Shown here piece after piece: positions 1-5,909 of a DNA stretch of 5,909 bases. The notes below the pieces were generated by a model. That model had not been told where the DNA came from. It saw nothing but the letters and a program-made list of their open reading frames with translations, and made no database searches. The stretch comes from an uncultured Lachnospiraceae bacterium. GTDB taxonomy: Bacteria > Bacillota_A > Clostridia > Lachnospirales > Lachnospiraceae. The first letter of the stretch is position 1, and the number at the start of each line of letters is the position of its first letter. The translations under genes were made by a program, and so were the position numbers. Location of the stretch: the NCBI GenBank assembly GCA_902787595.1, contig CADAHD010000152.1, positions 1 to 5,909 on the forward strand, given 5' to 3'.

Positions 1-1568
1 GAGAGTTCTGCAAAGTAGCTCTTTACTGTGTCAGCCATGCCGATGGCGCACAGATCGACGCCGAAGATCTTATCATTCTTAAGAAGCTCATCAAGCTTTG
101 AAAGATCCTTATCTGCAGCAGAAAGCTCATAACCGGCTACGAAAGGCTTTACGGTATCCAGCAGCGGATCGGGACTTAAGTCAAATGCATTTCCCTTATC
201 ATCAACAGCCATCAGATAACGCAGCCAGCCTGCATATACAAGCGGGATGAACTTAAGCGACTTAACATCCAGAGTGCTGCTCTTTTCGTATGCCTTGATG
301 GTCTCGCCAAAGCGGATAGGCAGTTTCTGCGAGGTGTCGCATGCGATCCTCTGGGGGGTATCCGGCATGAAAGGATTGGGGATACGCACGTTAACTACGG
401 TATCAATGAATTCTCTGGGAACTATGATGCCGGGATCCACAACAACGGGAAGGCCTTCAACATAACCCACCTTCTCAATGAATTTCTTGAGCAGAGGATT
501 CTTCATCTCATCGGCGATGAGAGTGTAACCCAGCAGACAGCCGTATACAGCCAGCGTAGTATGCAGGGGATTTAAGCAGGTGCAGACTTTCATCTTTTCA
601 ACTTTATCCACGGTCTCGCGCTCGGTGAAGATAACGCCGCCCTTATCCAGCGGAGGTCTGCCGTTCGGAAAAGCATCTTCTATAACCAGATATTCGCATT
701 CTTCGGCGTTTACGAAAGGCGCGATATAAGTATTCTTTGAAGTGATAACGGGCTCAAGGTTTTCCATACCGTCCTCAAGGAGCATCTTTTCGACCTTTGC
801 ATCCGGTCTGGGAGTGATCTTGTCGATCATGCTCCAGGGGAAGGAAACCTTGGTCTTGTCATTTACATACGCAAGGAAATCCTTGTCTGCAAGGCCGGCA
901 GCACACCACTTTTCGGCAAAGGCATTTACAGCTGCATAAAGCTTGTCGCCGTTGTGTGAGCAGTTGTCCATGCTGACCATGGCAATGGGGAGCTTTCCGT
1001 TTTCAAATCTGGTGTAGAGCAGCGATACTACCTTGCCCAGATAACTTGCGGGCCTGGCGGGACCTTTTTCAAGATCGGCGGCAACGGAAGGGAGCAGCTC
1101 GCCTGCGCCGTTTACCAGGCTGTAGCCCTTCTCGGTAATGGTAAAGCTGGCCATCTGGAGAGAGGGATTTTTAAAGATCTCTTTTAAGCGGCTGTATTCT
1201 GCCTCATTTTCAGAGTCCAATATAAGGGACTCCATGATGGAGCCGACTACTGTCTTTTCCACGCTGCCGGAAGCCTTGAGCGTAGCCAGCAGGCTCAAGT
1301 TGTCATGAGGACGGTTGCTCTTTTCAATGATCTCGTAATCATATCCTTCTGCAGCTATCAGACCTGTATCGCAGATGCCGCTGTTTAACAGATTCTGCAT
1401 AACATTTGCCTGGAAAGCGCGGAAGATATTGCCTGCGCCGAAGTGTATCCATGCAGGTCTTTCATAAGTATTCTTTTTTACTGCTTCATAATCGAAAGAG
1501 GGGAGTTTATAACCCTTGCTTTCATATTCGGCTTTGCCTTCTCTTATACCCTGTAAAGTCAGTTTCAT
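1..1568 (-). CDS. uxuB: D-mannonate oxidoreductase (fructuronate reductase), C-terminus cut by window edge
   Basis: This cytoplasmic NAD(H)-dependent enzyme interconverts D-fructuronate and D-mannonate in the glucuronate branch of hexuronate breakdown. The ATG at 1566-1568 opens a frame of 522 codons without a stop, so the end lies beyond base 1. It begins MKLTLQGIREGKAEYESKGY. The nucleotide-binding motif HFGAGNIFRAFQ is at residues 42-53 (GxGxxxR, mannitol dehydrogenase Rossmann domain). The polyol dehydrogenase catalytic signature K-x5-N-x2-H is intact at K327, N333 and H336, inside KVCTCLNPLH. E. coli UxuB is about 486 residues, so this one is somewhat longer; the last visible residues look close to the usual end. 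A weak ribosome site, AAGG, sits 8 nt before the ATG. The gene lies 80 bp downstream of uxuA in the same direction and probably shares its transcript. A mannitol or tagaturonate dehydrogenase of the same superfamily is the main alternative; the uxuA neighbour argues for uxuB. Confidence 0.94.
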   Translation of the reverse strand, partial: MKLTLQGIREGKAEYESKGYKLPSFDYEAVKKNTYERPAWIHFGAGNIFRAFQANVMQNLLNSGICDTGLIAAEGYDYEIIEKSNRPHDNLSLLATLKASGSVEKTVVGSIMESLILDSENEAEYSRLKEIFKNPSLQMASFTITEKGYSLVNGAGELLPSVAADLEKGPARPASYLGKVVSLLYTRFENGKLPIAMVSMDNCSHNGDKLYAAVNAFAEKWCAAGLADKDFLAYVNDKTKVSFPWSMIDKITPRPDAKVEKMLLEDGMENLEPVITSKNTYIAPFVNAEECEYLVIEDAFPNGRPPLDKGGVIFTERETVDKVEKMKVCTCLNPLHTTLAVYGCLLGYTLIADEMKNPLLKKFIEKVGYVEGLPVVVDPGIIVPREFIDTVVNVRIPNPFMPDTPQRIACDTSQKLPIRFGETIKAYEKSSTLDVKSLKFIPLVYAGWLRYLMAVDDKGNAFDLSPDPLLDTVKPFVAGYELSAADKDLSKLDELLKNDKIFGVDLCAIGMADTVKSYFAEL

Positions 1569-1583
1569 TTTCTTGACCTTTCT

Positions 1584-1598
1584 GCCTGTATATCAGGC
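1584..1598 (-). promoter_or_regulatory. Small stem-loop just before the uxuB ribosome site
   Basis: GCCTG and CAGGC form a perfect 5-bp stem around a 5-nt loop. The stem ends 3 nt before the AAGG ribosome site of uxuB on the minus strand. It could influence initiation of uxuB, but a 5-bp stem is easily found by chance. Confidence 0.25.
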
Positions 1599-1620
1599 GT
1601 ATATATGCTTATTGTTACAA

Positions 1621-1642
1621 CCGGCGCATTTTACTGCGCCGG
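1621..1642 (-). promoter_or_regulatory. Intercistronic GC-rich stem-loop between uxuA and uxuB
   Basis: CCGGCGCA and TGCGCCGG form a perfect 8-bp stem around a 6-nt loop, starting 6 bases after the uxuA stop. Read on the minus strand it is followed by TTGTAACAAT, not a run of T, so it does not look like an efficient intrinsic terminator. An mRNA-stabilising or weakly attenuating hairpin that sets the uxuA:uxuB ratio is more likely. The structure is seen in the sequence; the role is inferred. Confidence 0.55.
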
Positions 1643-1648
1643 CTCATT

Positions 1649-2716
1649 TCATTTATGTGATTTGCAGATCGCTTCCCAGAGGCCGTTAAGATAGGTAGCA
1701 CCCAGTGCCCTGTCATATAAGCCGTAGCCGGGCATAGCAACTTCGTCCCAGATCATACGTCCGTGGTCGGGACGGATGGGGCCGTCAAAACCTATGTCGT
1801 AGAGAGCCAGCATTATCTCGTACATATCAAAGGTACCGTCGCTTGAAAGATGAGCAGACTCTTCAAAATCAGTAGGAGAGTTGAATTTTAAGTTACGCAC
1901 ATGCGCGAAGTGGATGCGGCCTTTTAAGGAACGGATCATATCGGGCAGATCGTTCTCGAGATTGGTGCCGTAAGAACCGGAGCAGAAGGTCACGCCGTTG
2001 TGCGGGTTATCCACCATCTTCATCATGCGCAGGATATTCTGCTTGTTGATGATGATACGGGGCAGGCCGAAAACGCTCCATGCGGGATCGTCCGGATGTA
2101 TTGCCATGTTGATGTCGTACTTGTCGCACACGGGCATGATGCGCTCAAGGAAGTATTTTAAATTGGCAAAGAGTTTTTCATCGTCAACTTCCTTATACAT
2201 CTCGAACAGTTCCTTGATGTGTTCCATGCGCTCGGGCTCCCAGCCGGGAAGTATGGCGCCGTTTGCATCGGAGCTGATGGATGCGAACATCTCCTCGGGC
2301 TTTAATGCGTCTACGGCTTCCTGTGTATAGGCGAGCACCGTGGAGCCGTCGGGACGTACTCTTGCAAGCTCGGTTCTGGTCCAGTCAAAAACAGGCATGA
2401 AGTTGTAGCATACCATGTGGATGCCGGCCTGACCAAGACGCTCCAGTGTAGTGATATAGTTGTCGATATATTTGTCGCGGTCCGGAGTTCCTACTTTGAT
2501 AGCGTCGTGAACATTAACGCTCTCGATACCGGTCAGTTCAAGACCTGCATCCTCGATCTCCTTCTTAAGGGCAAGGATATCTTCCATCTCCCAGACTTCA
2601 CCGGGGGCGGTGCCGTACAGAGTGGAGATCACGCCGGTAACACCGGGGATCTGGCGGATCTGCTTTAAAGTTACTGTGTCGTACTTGCTGCCATACCAGC
2701 GAAGAGTCATCTGCAT
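1649..2716 (-). CDS. uxuA: Mannonate dehydratase
   Basis: UxuA removes water from D-mannonate to give 2-keto-3-deoxy-D-gluconate, the step after UxuB in glucuronate breakdown, in the cytoplasm and with a divalent metal (Mn2+ or Fe2+). The 355-residue protein matches the shorter Gram-positive form of the family (E. coli UxuA is about 394). It opens with MQMTLRWYG, typical of the family. The likely metal ligands fall in conserved blocks: H207 in MAIHPDDPAW, C245 in VTFCSGSYG, H272 in IHFAHVRNLK and D317 in IRPDHGRMIWDE, with H318 beside it. This agrees with the His/Cys/His/Asp set known for the family. The start is set by AGGAGG at 2725-2730 with an 8-nt spacer; Met3 (2710) is a less well placed alternative. 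uxuA is the first gene of the leftward unit, ahead of uxuB, and is divergent from the araC-type regulator. Confidence 0.97.
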   Translation of the reverse strand: MQMTLRWYGSKYDTVTLKQIRQIPGVTGVISTLYGTAPGEVWEMEDILALKKEIEDAGLELTGIESVNVHDAIKVGTPDRDKYIDNYITTLERLGQAGIHMVCYNFMPVFDWTRTELARVRPDGSTVLAYTQEAVDALKPEEMFASISSDANGAILPGWEPERMEHIKELFEMYKEVDDEKLFANLKYFLERIMPVCDKYDINMAIHPDDPAWSVFGLPRIIINKQNILRMMKMVDNPHNGVTFCSGSYGTNLENDLPDMIRSLKGRIHFAHVRNLKFNSPTDFEESAHLSSDGTFDMYEIMLALYDIGFDGPIRPDHGRMIWDEVAMPGYGLYDRALGATYLNGLWEAICKSHK

Positions 2717-2769
2717 TTTCTTTTCCTCCTGTTTTGTTGACTGAAACTTATATTTATATTTTTAAAATA

Positions 2770-2798
2770 TTGATTCCTGACTACTATACTAGTATACT
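2770..2798 (+). promoter_or_regulatory. Candidate promoter of the araC-type regulator gene
   Basis: TTGATT (2770-2775) and TATACT (2793-2798) are separated by exactly 17 nt, with an A/T-rich block (2749-2769) just upstream that could act as an UP element. Transcription would start near 2805 and leave a leader of about 105 nt before the ATG at 2912. A perfect TATAAT at 2802-2807 is a rival -10 box but has no convincing -35 at normal spacing. Confidence 0.5.
2785..2796. promoter_or_regulatory. Palindrome at the divergent promoters (operator candidate)
   Basis: TATACTAGTATA is a perfect 12-bp palindrome. Allowing one mismatch per side it continues outward with matching TA/TA. It overlaps the -10 boxes of both the leftward (uxuA) and rightward (regulator) promoter candidates, so a dimer bound here would block both. 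Part of the symmetry follows simply from two TATACT boxes facing each other. AraC-family proteins more often use direct repeats, so the binder, if any, may be another repressor. Confidence 0.35.
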
Positions 2799-2820
2799 AC
2801 CTATAATAAATGCTTGAAAA
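2791..2820 (-). promoter_or_regulatory. Candidate promoter of uxuA-uxuB
   Basis: On the minus strand, TTTTCA (2820-2815) and TATACT (2796-2791) are 18 nt apart. The -10 is good and the -35 matches TTGACA at four of six positions. The start point would lie near 2784, giving a leader of about 68 nt before uxuA. The leader includes an A/T-only stem (2756-2770, 6 bp, 3-nt loop). Confidence 0.45.
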
Positions 2821-2884
2821 GGATAAGTATTGCTCCAAAACATGCAAAAATTGCTTCCATACTGGGTAAAAGGTGAGTTTCAGG

Positions 2885-2901
2885 CCGCAGACTGACTGCG
2901 G
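2885..2901 (+). promoter_or_regulatory. Leader hairpin abutting the regulator's ribosome site
   Basis: CCGCAG, a 5-nt loop ACTGA, and CTGCGG make a perfect 6-bp GC-rich stem. It ends at 2901, directly against the ribosome site GGAGG (2902-2906), which is 5 nt before the ATG at 2912. It could tune translation of the regulator. It also argues against the upstream in-frame GTG (2873) as the start, since that codon has no comparable ribosome site. Confidence 0.4.
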
Positions 2902-2911
2902 GGAGGGGATA

Positions 2912-3805
2912 ATGTCGAAAGCGTATCAGGAAAAAAGCACGGAGCTGTCAGCAGGCAGAAAGATAAGAATGCTTCCGGCCAGCGAGGAGAGACAGTACAT
3001 GATAGACCATGATTATGAGGTATATGAAAAGGAAGGCGTCCCTACAGGTGCCATGTTTTTTCATTATCATAATTATTATGAGATCCTCTATGTGCTGGAA
3101 GGCGAATATGCATCCATGATCGAGAATCAGAGTTATCATCTGCATAAAGGCGACTTTCTGCTGATAGAGCAGAATGTCATGCATAAGTATCAGCCCACTA
3201 CAAGCGGAGCCGATTCAAAGCGCATCATACTTTGGGTGACTTCCGCATTCCTTCAGGAGCTTGCGGATCCAGGGCAGGACCTGTCCGAGTGCTTCCGCAA
3301 TAAAGAGTCCAGGGCCTGGCATTTTCCGGTTTATTATGAAGAGATGCTCAGAGGCTTTCTGCTTAAACTGGCGATGAGCGGCGCGCCCGAAGGCCTGAGG
3401 CGCACGATGGACCGGGGCTACCTTACCTTATTCTTTGCACATCTTAATATATTATGCGGGCGCAGGGAATCATTGCTTTCCGGGGAATATGTGGCCGAGC
3501 ATCCGCTGGTGGAACAGGTCAGCCGCTATGTCGAGGAGCATATGGAAGAAGCGGTCACCGCCGATCAGCTGGCTGATGAGGTTCATATGAGCAAGTATCA
3601 TTTTCTGCGCAGGTTCAAACTGCTTACGGGCGTTACGCCGCATTCCTTTGTTATCAACAAGAAGCTGATACGCGCCTGCGAACTGCTGTCGCGCGGCGAA
3701 GCCATATCCAATGTGTGGCAGAAGACAGGCTTTGGGGATTATTCCGTATTCCTGCGAAACTTCAGGACCGCGTTCGGAGTATCGCCCGCAAAATACCGCG
3801 GTTAA
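2912..3805 (+). CDS. AraC-family transcriptional regulator with N-terminal cupin domain
   Basis: This is a 297-residue sugar-responsive type DNA-binding regulator, a usual length for the family. The N-terminal cupin shows HYHNYYEILYVLEGE (residues 51-65, HxHxxxE type) and HKGDFLLIEQNVMHKY (78-93), forming the likely effector pocket. The C-terminal domain (about 197-296) has two helix-turn-helix units. The first is around TADQLADEVHMSKYHFLRRF (216-235), the second around NVWQKTGFGDYSVF (267-280), ending in the family signature GVSPAKYR (289-296). I chose ATG 2912 because GGAGG lies 5 nt upstream; a GTG at 2873 would add 13 residues. The gene is divergent from uxuA and upstream of the GH120 gene in the same direction, so it probably activates one or both in response to a xylan-derived sugar or uronate. 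The effector cannot be read from sequence. Confidence 0.95.
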   Translation: MSKAYQEKSTELSAGRKIRMLPASEERQYMIDHDYEVYEKEGVPTGAMFFHYHNYYEILYVLEGEYASMIENQSYHLHKGDFLLIEQNVMHKYQPTTSGADSKRIILWVTSAFLQELADPGQDLSECFRNKESRAWHFPVYYEEMLRGFLLKLAMSGAPEGLRRTMDRGYLTLFFAHLNILCGRRESLLSGEYVAEHPLVEQVSRYVEEHMEEAVTADQLADEVHMSKYHFLRRFKLLTGVTPHSFVINKKLIRACELLSRGEAISNVWQKTGFGDYSVFLRNFRTAFGVSPAKYRG

Positions 3806-3812
3806 AGAATGT

Positions 3813-3874
3813 CCGGGAAACCGGCGATTACAGTACGCGCAGACACCGGCAATTCCGGAACGCCGGAAACCGGC
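3813..3874. repeat. CCGG-rich repeat block with short hairpins after the regulator gene
   Basis: Six CCGG tetramers begin at 3813, 3821, 3846, 3855, 3863 and 3870, several spaced 7-9 bp. The unit CCGG(G)AAACCGGC occurs twice (3813-3825 and 3863-3874). The second copy lies in a perfect hairpin, GCCGG-AAA-CCGGC (3862-3874), and TTCCGGAA (3853-3860) is a perfect palindrome. It could be the folded 3' end of the regulator mRNA or a binding array. It starts just 8 bases after the stop codon. Confidence 0.4.
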
Positions 3875-3910
3875 AGCAATAAGATGCGTAGTTAATTACG
3901 CTAAACCATT

Positions 3911-3940
3911 CGCAGACAGCCGCAGATGAAATGCCGCAGA
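3911..3940 (+). repeat. CGCAGA motif cluster
   Basis: CGCAGA occurs at 3911-3916, 3921-3926 and 3935-3940, with another copy at 3838-3843 and one in the regulator's leader (2886-2891). The ten bases GCCGCAGACT are identical at 2884-2893 and 3933-3942. In both places CTGC follows closely and can fold back. Placement upstream of both the regulator and the GH120 gene makes a shared binding site possible but unproven. Confidence 0.3.
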
Positions 3941-4009
3941 CTCTGCAGGCAAAGGTGGAACGGACTTAAATGCGGACAAATATCGGGCAGGGTGTGAACA
4001 TTAAATGAT

Positions 4010-4038
4010 TTGACGGAGCACTAAAAAATGAATATCAT
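4010..4038 (+). promoter_or_regulatory. Candidate promoter of the GH120 gene
   Basis: TTGACG (4010-4015) and TATCAT (4033-4038) are 17 nt apart. A start near 4045 gives a leader of about 55 nt containing the AGGAGG ribosome site. Motif-bearing DNA upstream would suit an activator. A second pair, TTGACA (4053-4058) with TACAAA (4076-4081), is also 17 nt apart but would start transcription within or beside the ribosome site, so I prefer the first. Confidence 0.45.
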
Positions 4039-4075
4039 AAGCATTAGCAGTATTGACATGAAAATGGGGGAGTAA
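4028..4075 (+). CDS. Possible 15-residue leader ORF upstream of GH120
   Basis: ATG 4028 to TAA 4075 encodes MNIISISSIDMKMGE, rich in Ile and Ser. GGAG (4015-4018) lies 9 nt before the ATG and the stop is 24 nt before the GH120 start, so it could be a leader peptide or a coupling ORF. Against it, the best promoter candidate overlaps it and would start transcription inside it; it would then be translated only on read-through from the regulator gene. I recognise no family. Confidence 0.15.
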   Translation: MNIISISSIDMKMGE

Positions 4076-4099
4076 TACAAAAAAGAGGAGGTAAGGCTC

Positions 4100-5909
4100 A
4101 TGTCAAAATCAAAAGTCTACTATGTGGATGCTTCGGCCCATCGTCAGGGGGATGGGAGCAAGGACAGACCTTTTAAGCACATCAATGATGCGGCTAAGAT
4201 CGCCGCAGCCGGAGATGAGGTGGTAGTGCTTCCCGGTATCTACAGGGAATGGGTATGTCCCGTTAACGCCGGAACAAAGGACGCCAGGATCACCTATCGT
4301 TCAAAGGATCCGCTGGGGGCTGTGATCACAGGCGCAGAAGAAGTAAAGAACTGGAAGAAGTACAAGGGCACCACTTGGACGGTAAGCGTGGATAACAGCA
4401 TCTTCGGCGCTTACAATCCATATATCGAGAAAGTTGAAGGCGACTGGTATTTCTCTGACAAGGTACGTCATACCGGTGCTGTTTTCCTCAACGATGCGAT
4501 GATGTATGAGGCTGACAGTCTTGATGAGTGTCTTAAGGCAAAAGCCGATCCCTATTCATGGGATCAGGAAGCTTCAAAATTTAAATTCTTTGTGGAGCAG
4601 GACGGTGGAAAGACCGTGCTCTATGCAAATTTCCGCGGGGCAGATCCCAATAAGGAAAAAGTTGAGATAACGGTGCGCCGCAACTGCTTCATGCCCGATA
4701 AGAATTTCGTCAATTATATAACCGTGAGCGGTTTTAATATCAATAAGGCAGCCACAACCTGGGCGCCGCCTGCGGCATATCAGGATGGCATGATAGGACC
4801 TCACTGGAGCAAGGGCTGGATCATCGAGGACTGTGAGATCTACGGCAGCCGCTGCTGCGGTATCTCGCTGGGCAAATATCTGGATCCGGAAAATGATATG
4901 TATTTCTTCAGAAAATATGTAAAGAGTCCCACCCAGATGGAGAGGGATGCTGTATGCCGCGGACAGTATCACGGCTGGGTTAAGGAACGCATAGGTTCGC
5001 ATATCGTGCGCCGCTGCCATATCCATGACTGCGGACAGACCGGTATCGTAGGGCGTATGGGCGCGGTATTCTCGATAATAGAAGACAATCATATCCACGA
5101 TGTGTGCACCTCGGCACAGCTGGCAGGTGCGGAGACCGCCGGCATCAAGCTGCATGCGGGCATAGATGTTACCATCCGCCGCAATCATATCCATGATTGC
5201 ATTATGGGCGTATGGCTTGACTGGGAGGCACAGGGAGCCAGGGTTACCCAGAATCTCATGCATGATAATCATCGCCCCGACGGGGTATTGGCAAAGCCCG
5301 GCATAATGTTCTCGACTGATGTGTTTATCGAAGTGGGCCACGGACCTACCCTTATTGACAATAACCTGCTGCTCTCAAAGGTGAGCGTGACTATCCCCAG
5401 CGAAGGCATAGCCTGCGTGCACAATCTTTTCCTGGGAGCTTTCAGCCTTATCAATTCAGGCGTGGACAGCATAGTCAACGGCCAGCGCGAGCCCAGATAC
5501 ACGCCTTATCATATACGCCACAGGACAGAAGTTGCCGGTTTCATGACCATACTTCACGGCGATGACAGGATCTATAATAATATCTTCGTTCAGCATTATC
5601 AGATAGAAGATAAGAAGAAAACGCCGGCCGATGCCGATTATATGGAAGTAGGGACCAAATGCTTTGATATATTCCCTTCCTTCGAAGAGTGGAACAAGCC
5701 TTTTGAGATCGACGGCAAGCCCGATATGGGCGCGCTCGCGCAGGCGCACTTCGGACATCTTCCCGTATGGATCTCCGGCAATGCTTATTTCAACGGAGCT
5801 AATGTCAGCAGACATGATAAGGACAAGCTGGTTGACAAGAAGAATAAAGTAAGCATAGAGCTTAAGAAAGGCAATAAAGGCAAGTACAGCTTAAAGACCA
5901 ATGTATTTT
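4100..5909 (+). CDS. GH120 family beta-xylosidase (right-handed beta-helix), C-terminus cut by window edge
   Basis: This is a retaining exo-beta-xylosidase releasing xylose from xylo-oligosaccharides. With no signal peptide (it starts MSKSKVYYVDASAHRQGDGS) it should act in the cytoplasm on imported oligosaccharides. 603 codons are open to the window edge; the family's studied member, XylC of Thermoanaerobacterium saccharolyticum, has about 640 residues, so a short tail is missing. The N-terminal cap holds PFKHINDAAKIAAAGDEVVV (24-43). Family blocks follow: WAPPAAYQDGMIGPHWSKGW (221-240), ETAGIKLHAGIDV (345-357) and VWLDWEAQGARV (371-382). Beta-helix rungs repeat as xHIHD near 306, 330 and 362, and LMHD near 386. 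By alignment from memory with XylC, D374 is the nucleophile (D382 there) and E411 in DVFIEVGHGP is the acid/base (E405 there). The spacing between them is 14 residues longer here. AGGAGG lies 8 nt before the ATG. The gene follows the AraC-type regulator and probably answers to it. Confidence 0.9.
   Translation, partial: MSKSKVYYVDASAHRQGDGSKDRPFKHINDAAKIAAAGDEVVVLPGIYREWVCPVNAGTKDARITYRSKDPLGAVITGAEEVKNWKKYKGTTWTVSVDNSIFGAYNPYIEKVEGDWYFSDKVRHTGAVFLNDAMMYEADSLDECLKAKADPYSWDQEASKFKFFVEQDGGKTVLYANFRGADPNKEKVEITVRRNCFMPDKNFVNYITVSGFNINKAATTWAPPAAYQDGMIGPHWSKGWIIEDCEIYGSRCCGISLGKYLDPENDMYFFRKYVKSPTQMERDAVCRGQYHGWVKERIGSHIVRRCHIHDCGQTGIVGRMGAVFSIIEDNHIHDVCTSAQLAGAETAGIKLHAGIDVTIRRNHIHDCIMGVWLDWEAQGARVTQNLMHDNHRPDGVLAKPGIMFSTDVFIEVGHGPTLIDNNLLLSKVSVTIPSEGIACVHNLFLGAFSLINSGVDSIVNGQREPRYTPYHIRHRTEVAGFMTILHGDDRIYNNIFVQHYQIEDKKKTPADADYMEVGTKCFDIFPSFEEWNKPFEIDGKPDMGALAQAHFGHLPVWISGNAYFNGANVSRHDKDKLVDKKNKVSIELKKGNKGKYSLKTNVF

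Larger units (their letters stand above)
3806..4099 (+). other. Intergenic stretch between regulator and GH120 gene
   Basis: These 294 bases hold no convincing full-size gene. In order they contain a CCGG-rich block (3813-3874), a small inverted repeat GCGTA/TACGC (3886-3901), a cluster of CGCAGA motifs (3911-3940), a 12-bp-spaced direct repeat CGGAC (3961 and 3973), a promoter candidate (4010-4038) and a 15-codon ORF (4028-4075). The glycosidase ribosome site AGGAGG is at 4086-4091. No stem followed by a T-run was found, so no intrinsic terminator for the regulator gene is evident. Confidence 0.7.

Noticed and set aside
1998..2668. Plus-strand open frames across uxuA
   Set aside because: They lie opposite a complete, motif-verified uxuA and have no family resemblance; they are codon-bias shadows.
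2810..2869. 19-codon ORF MLEKDKYCSKTCKNCFHTG with three Cys between the divergent genes
   Set aside because: No ribosome site precedes the ATG, which lies about 5 nt from the likely transcription start. The Cys spacing is intriguing but too short to support without conservation.
2873..2911. GTG-initiated 13-residue N-terminal extension of the AraC-type regulator
   Set aside because: It lacks a good ribosome site and would cross the leader hairpin and the strong GGAGG site; ATG 2912 fits better.
3711..3929. 72-codon open frame overlapping the 3' end of the regulator gene
   Set aside because: It is a different frame across the conserved second helix-turn-helix and the CCGG repeats; no recognisable motif or ribosome site.
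4053..4081. TTGACA-17-TACAAA as promoter of the GH120 gene
   Set aside because: The perfect -35 is attractive, but the -10 is weak and the start would fall at about 4087, inside the AGGAGG ribosome site.
4574..5341. 255-codon open frame on the minus strand opposite the GH120 gene
   Set aside because: It overlaps the strongly supported GH120 frame and shows no recognisable family; its His- and Ala-rich composition looks like an antisense shadow of a beta-helix gene. No suitable ribosome site was seen.

Overview
The window looks like a piece of a hemicellulose-use locus from a Gram-positive anaerobe of the Clostridia, most likely a Lachnospiraceae-type gut or rumen bacterium. This rests on moderate GC, strong AGGAGG-type ribosome sites in front of uxuA and the glycosidase, and the style of the encoded proteins. 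The taxon is an inference, not a measurement.

Layout. On the minus strand, uxuA (mannonate dehydratase, 1649-2716) is followed by uxuB (D-mannonate oxidoreductase/fructuronate reductase, start at 1568, running off the left edge). An 80-bp gap with a strong GC-rich stem-loop separates them. A divergent intergenic region (2717-2911) holds two face-to-face promoter candidates whose -10 boxes overlap on one palindrome. On the plus strand comes an AraC-family regulator with an N-terminal cupin (2912-3805). A 294-bp gene-free stretch (3806-4099) follows, with CCGG and CGCAGA repeats, a promoter candidate and a possible 15-codon leader ORF. Last is a right-handed beta-helix glycoside hydrolase (from 4100, running off the right edge) that I recognise as a GH120 beta-xylosidase, with both catalytic acids in place.

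How it fits together. A cytoplasmic GH120 enzyme would cut imported xylo-oligosaccharides to xylose. UxuA and UxuB handle the glucuronate branch: glucuronate is isomerised to fructuronate, UxuB reduces it to mannonate, and UxuA dehydrates this to 2-keto-3-deoxygluconate. Together with an AraC-type sensor this is what a cell feeding on glucuronoxylan fragments would need. The link between the three units is inferred from proximity and known reactions.

I see no mobile element, CRISPR array, tRNA, rRNA or defence system here. The enzymes are known families; the less ordinary signals are in the intergenic DNA and in a short insertion between the two catalytic acids of the GH120 protein.
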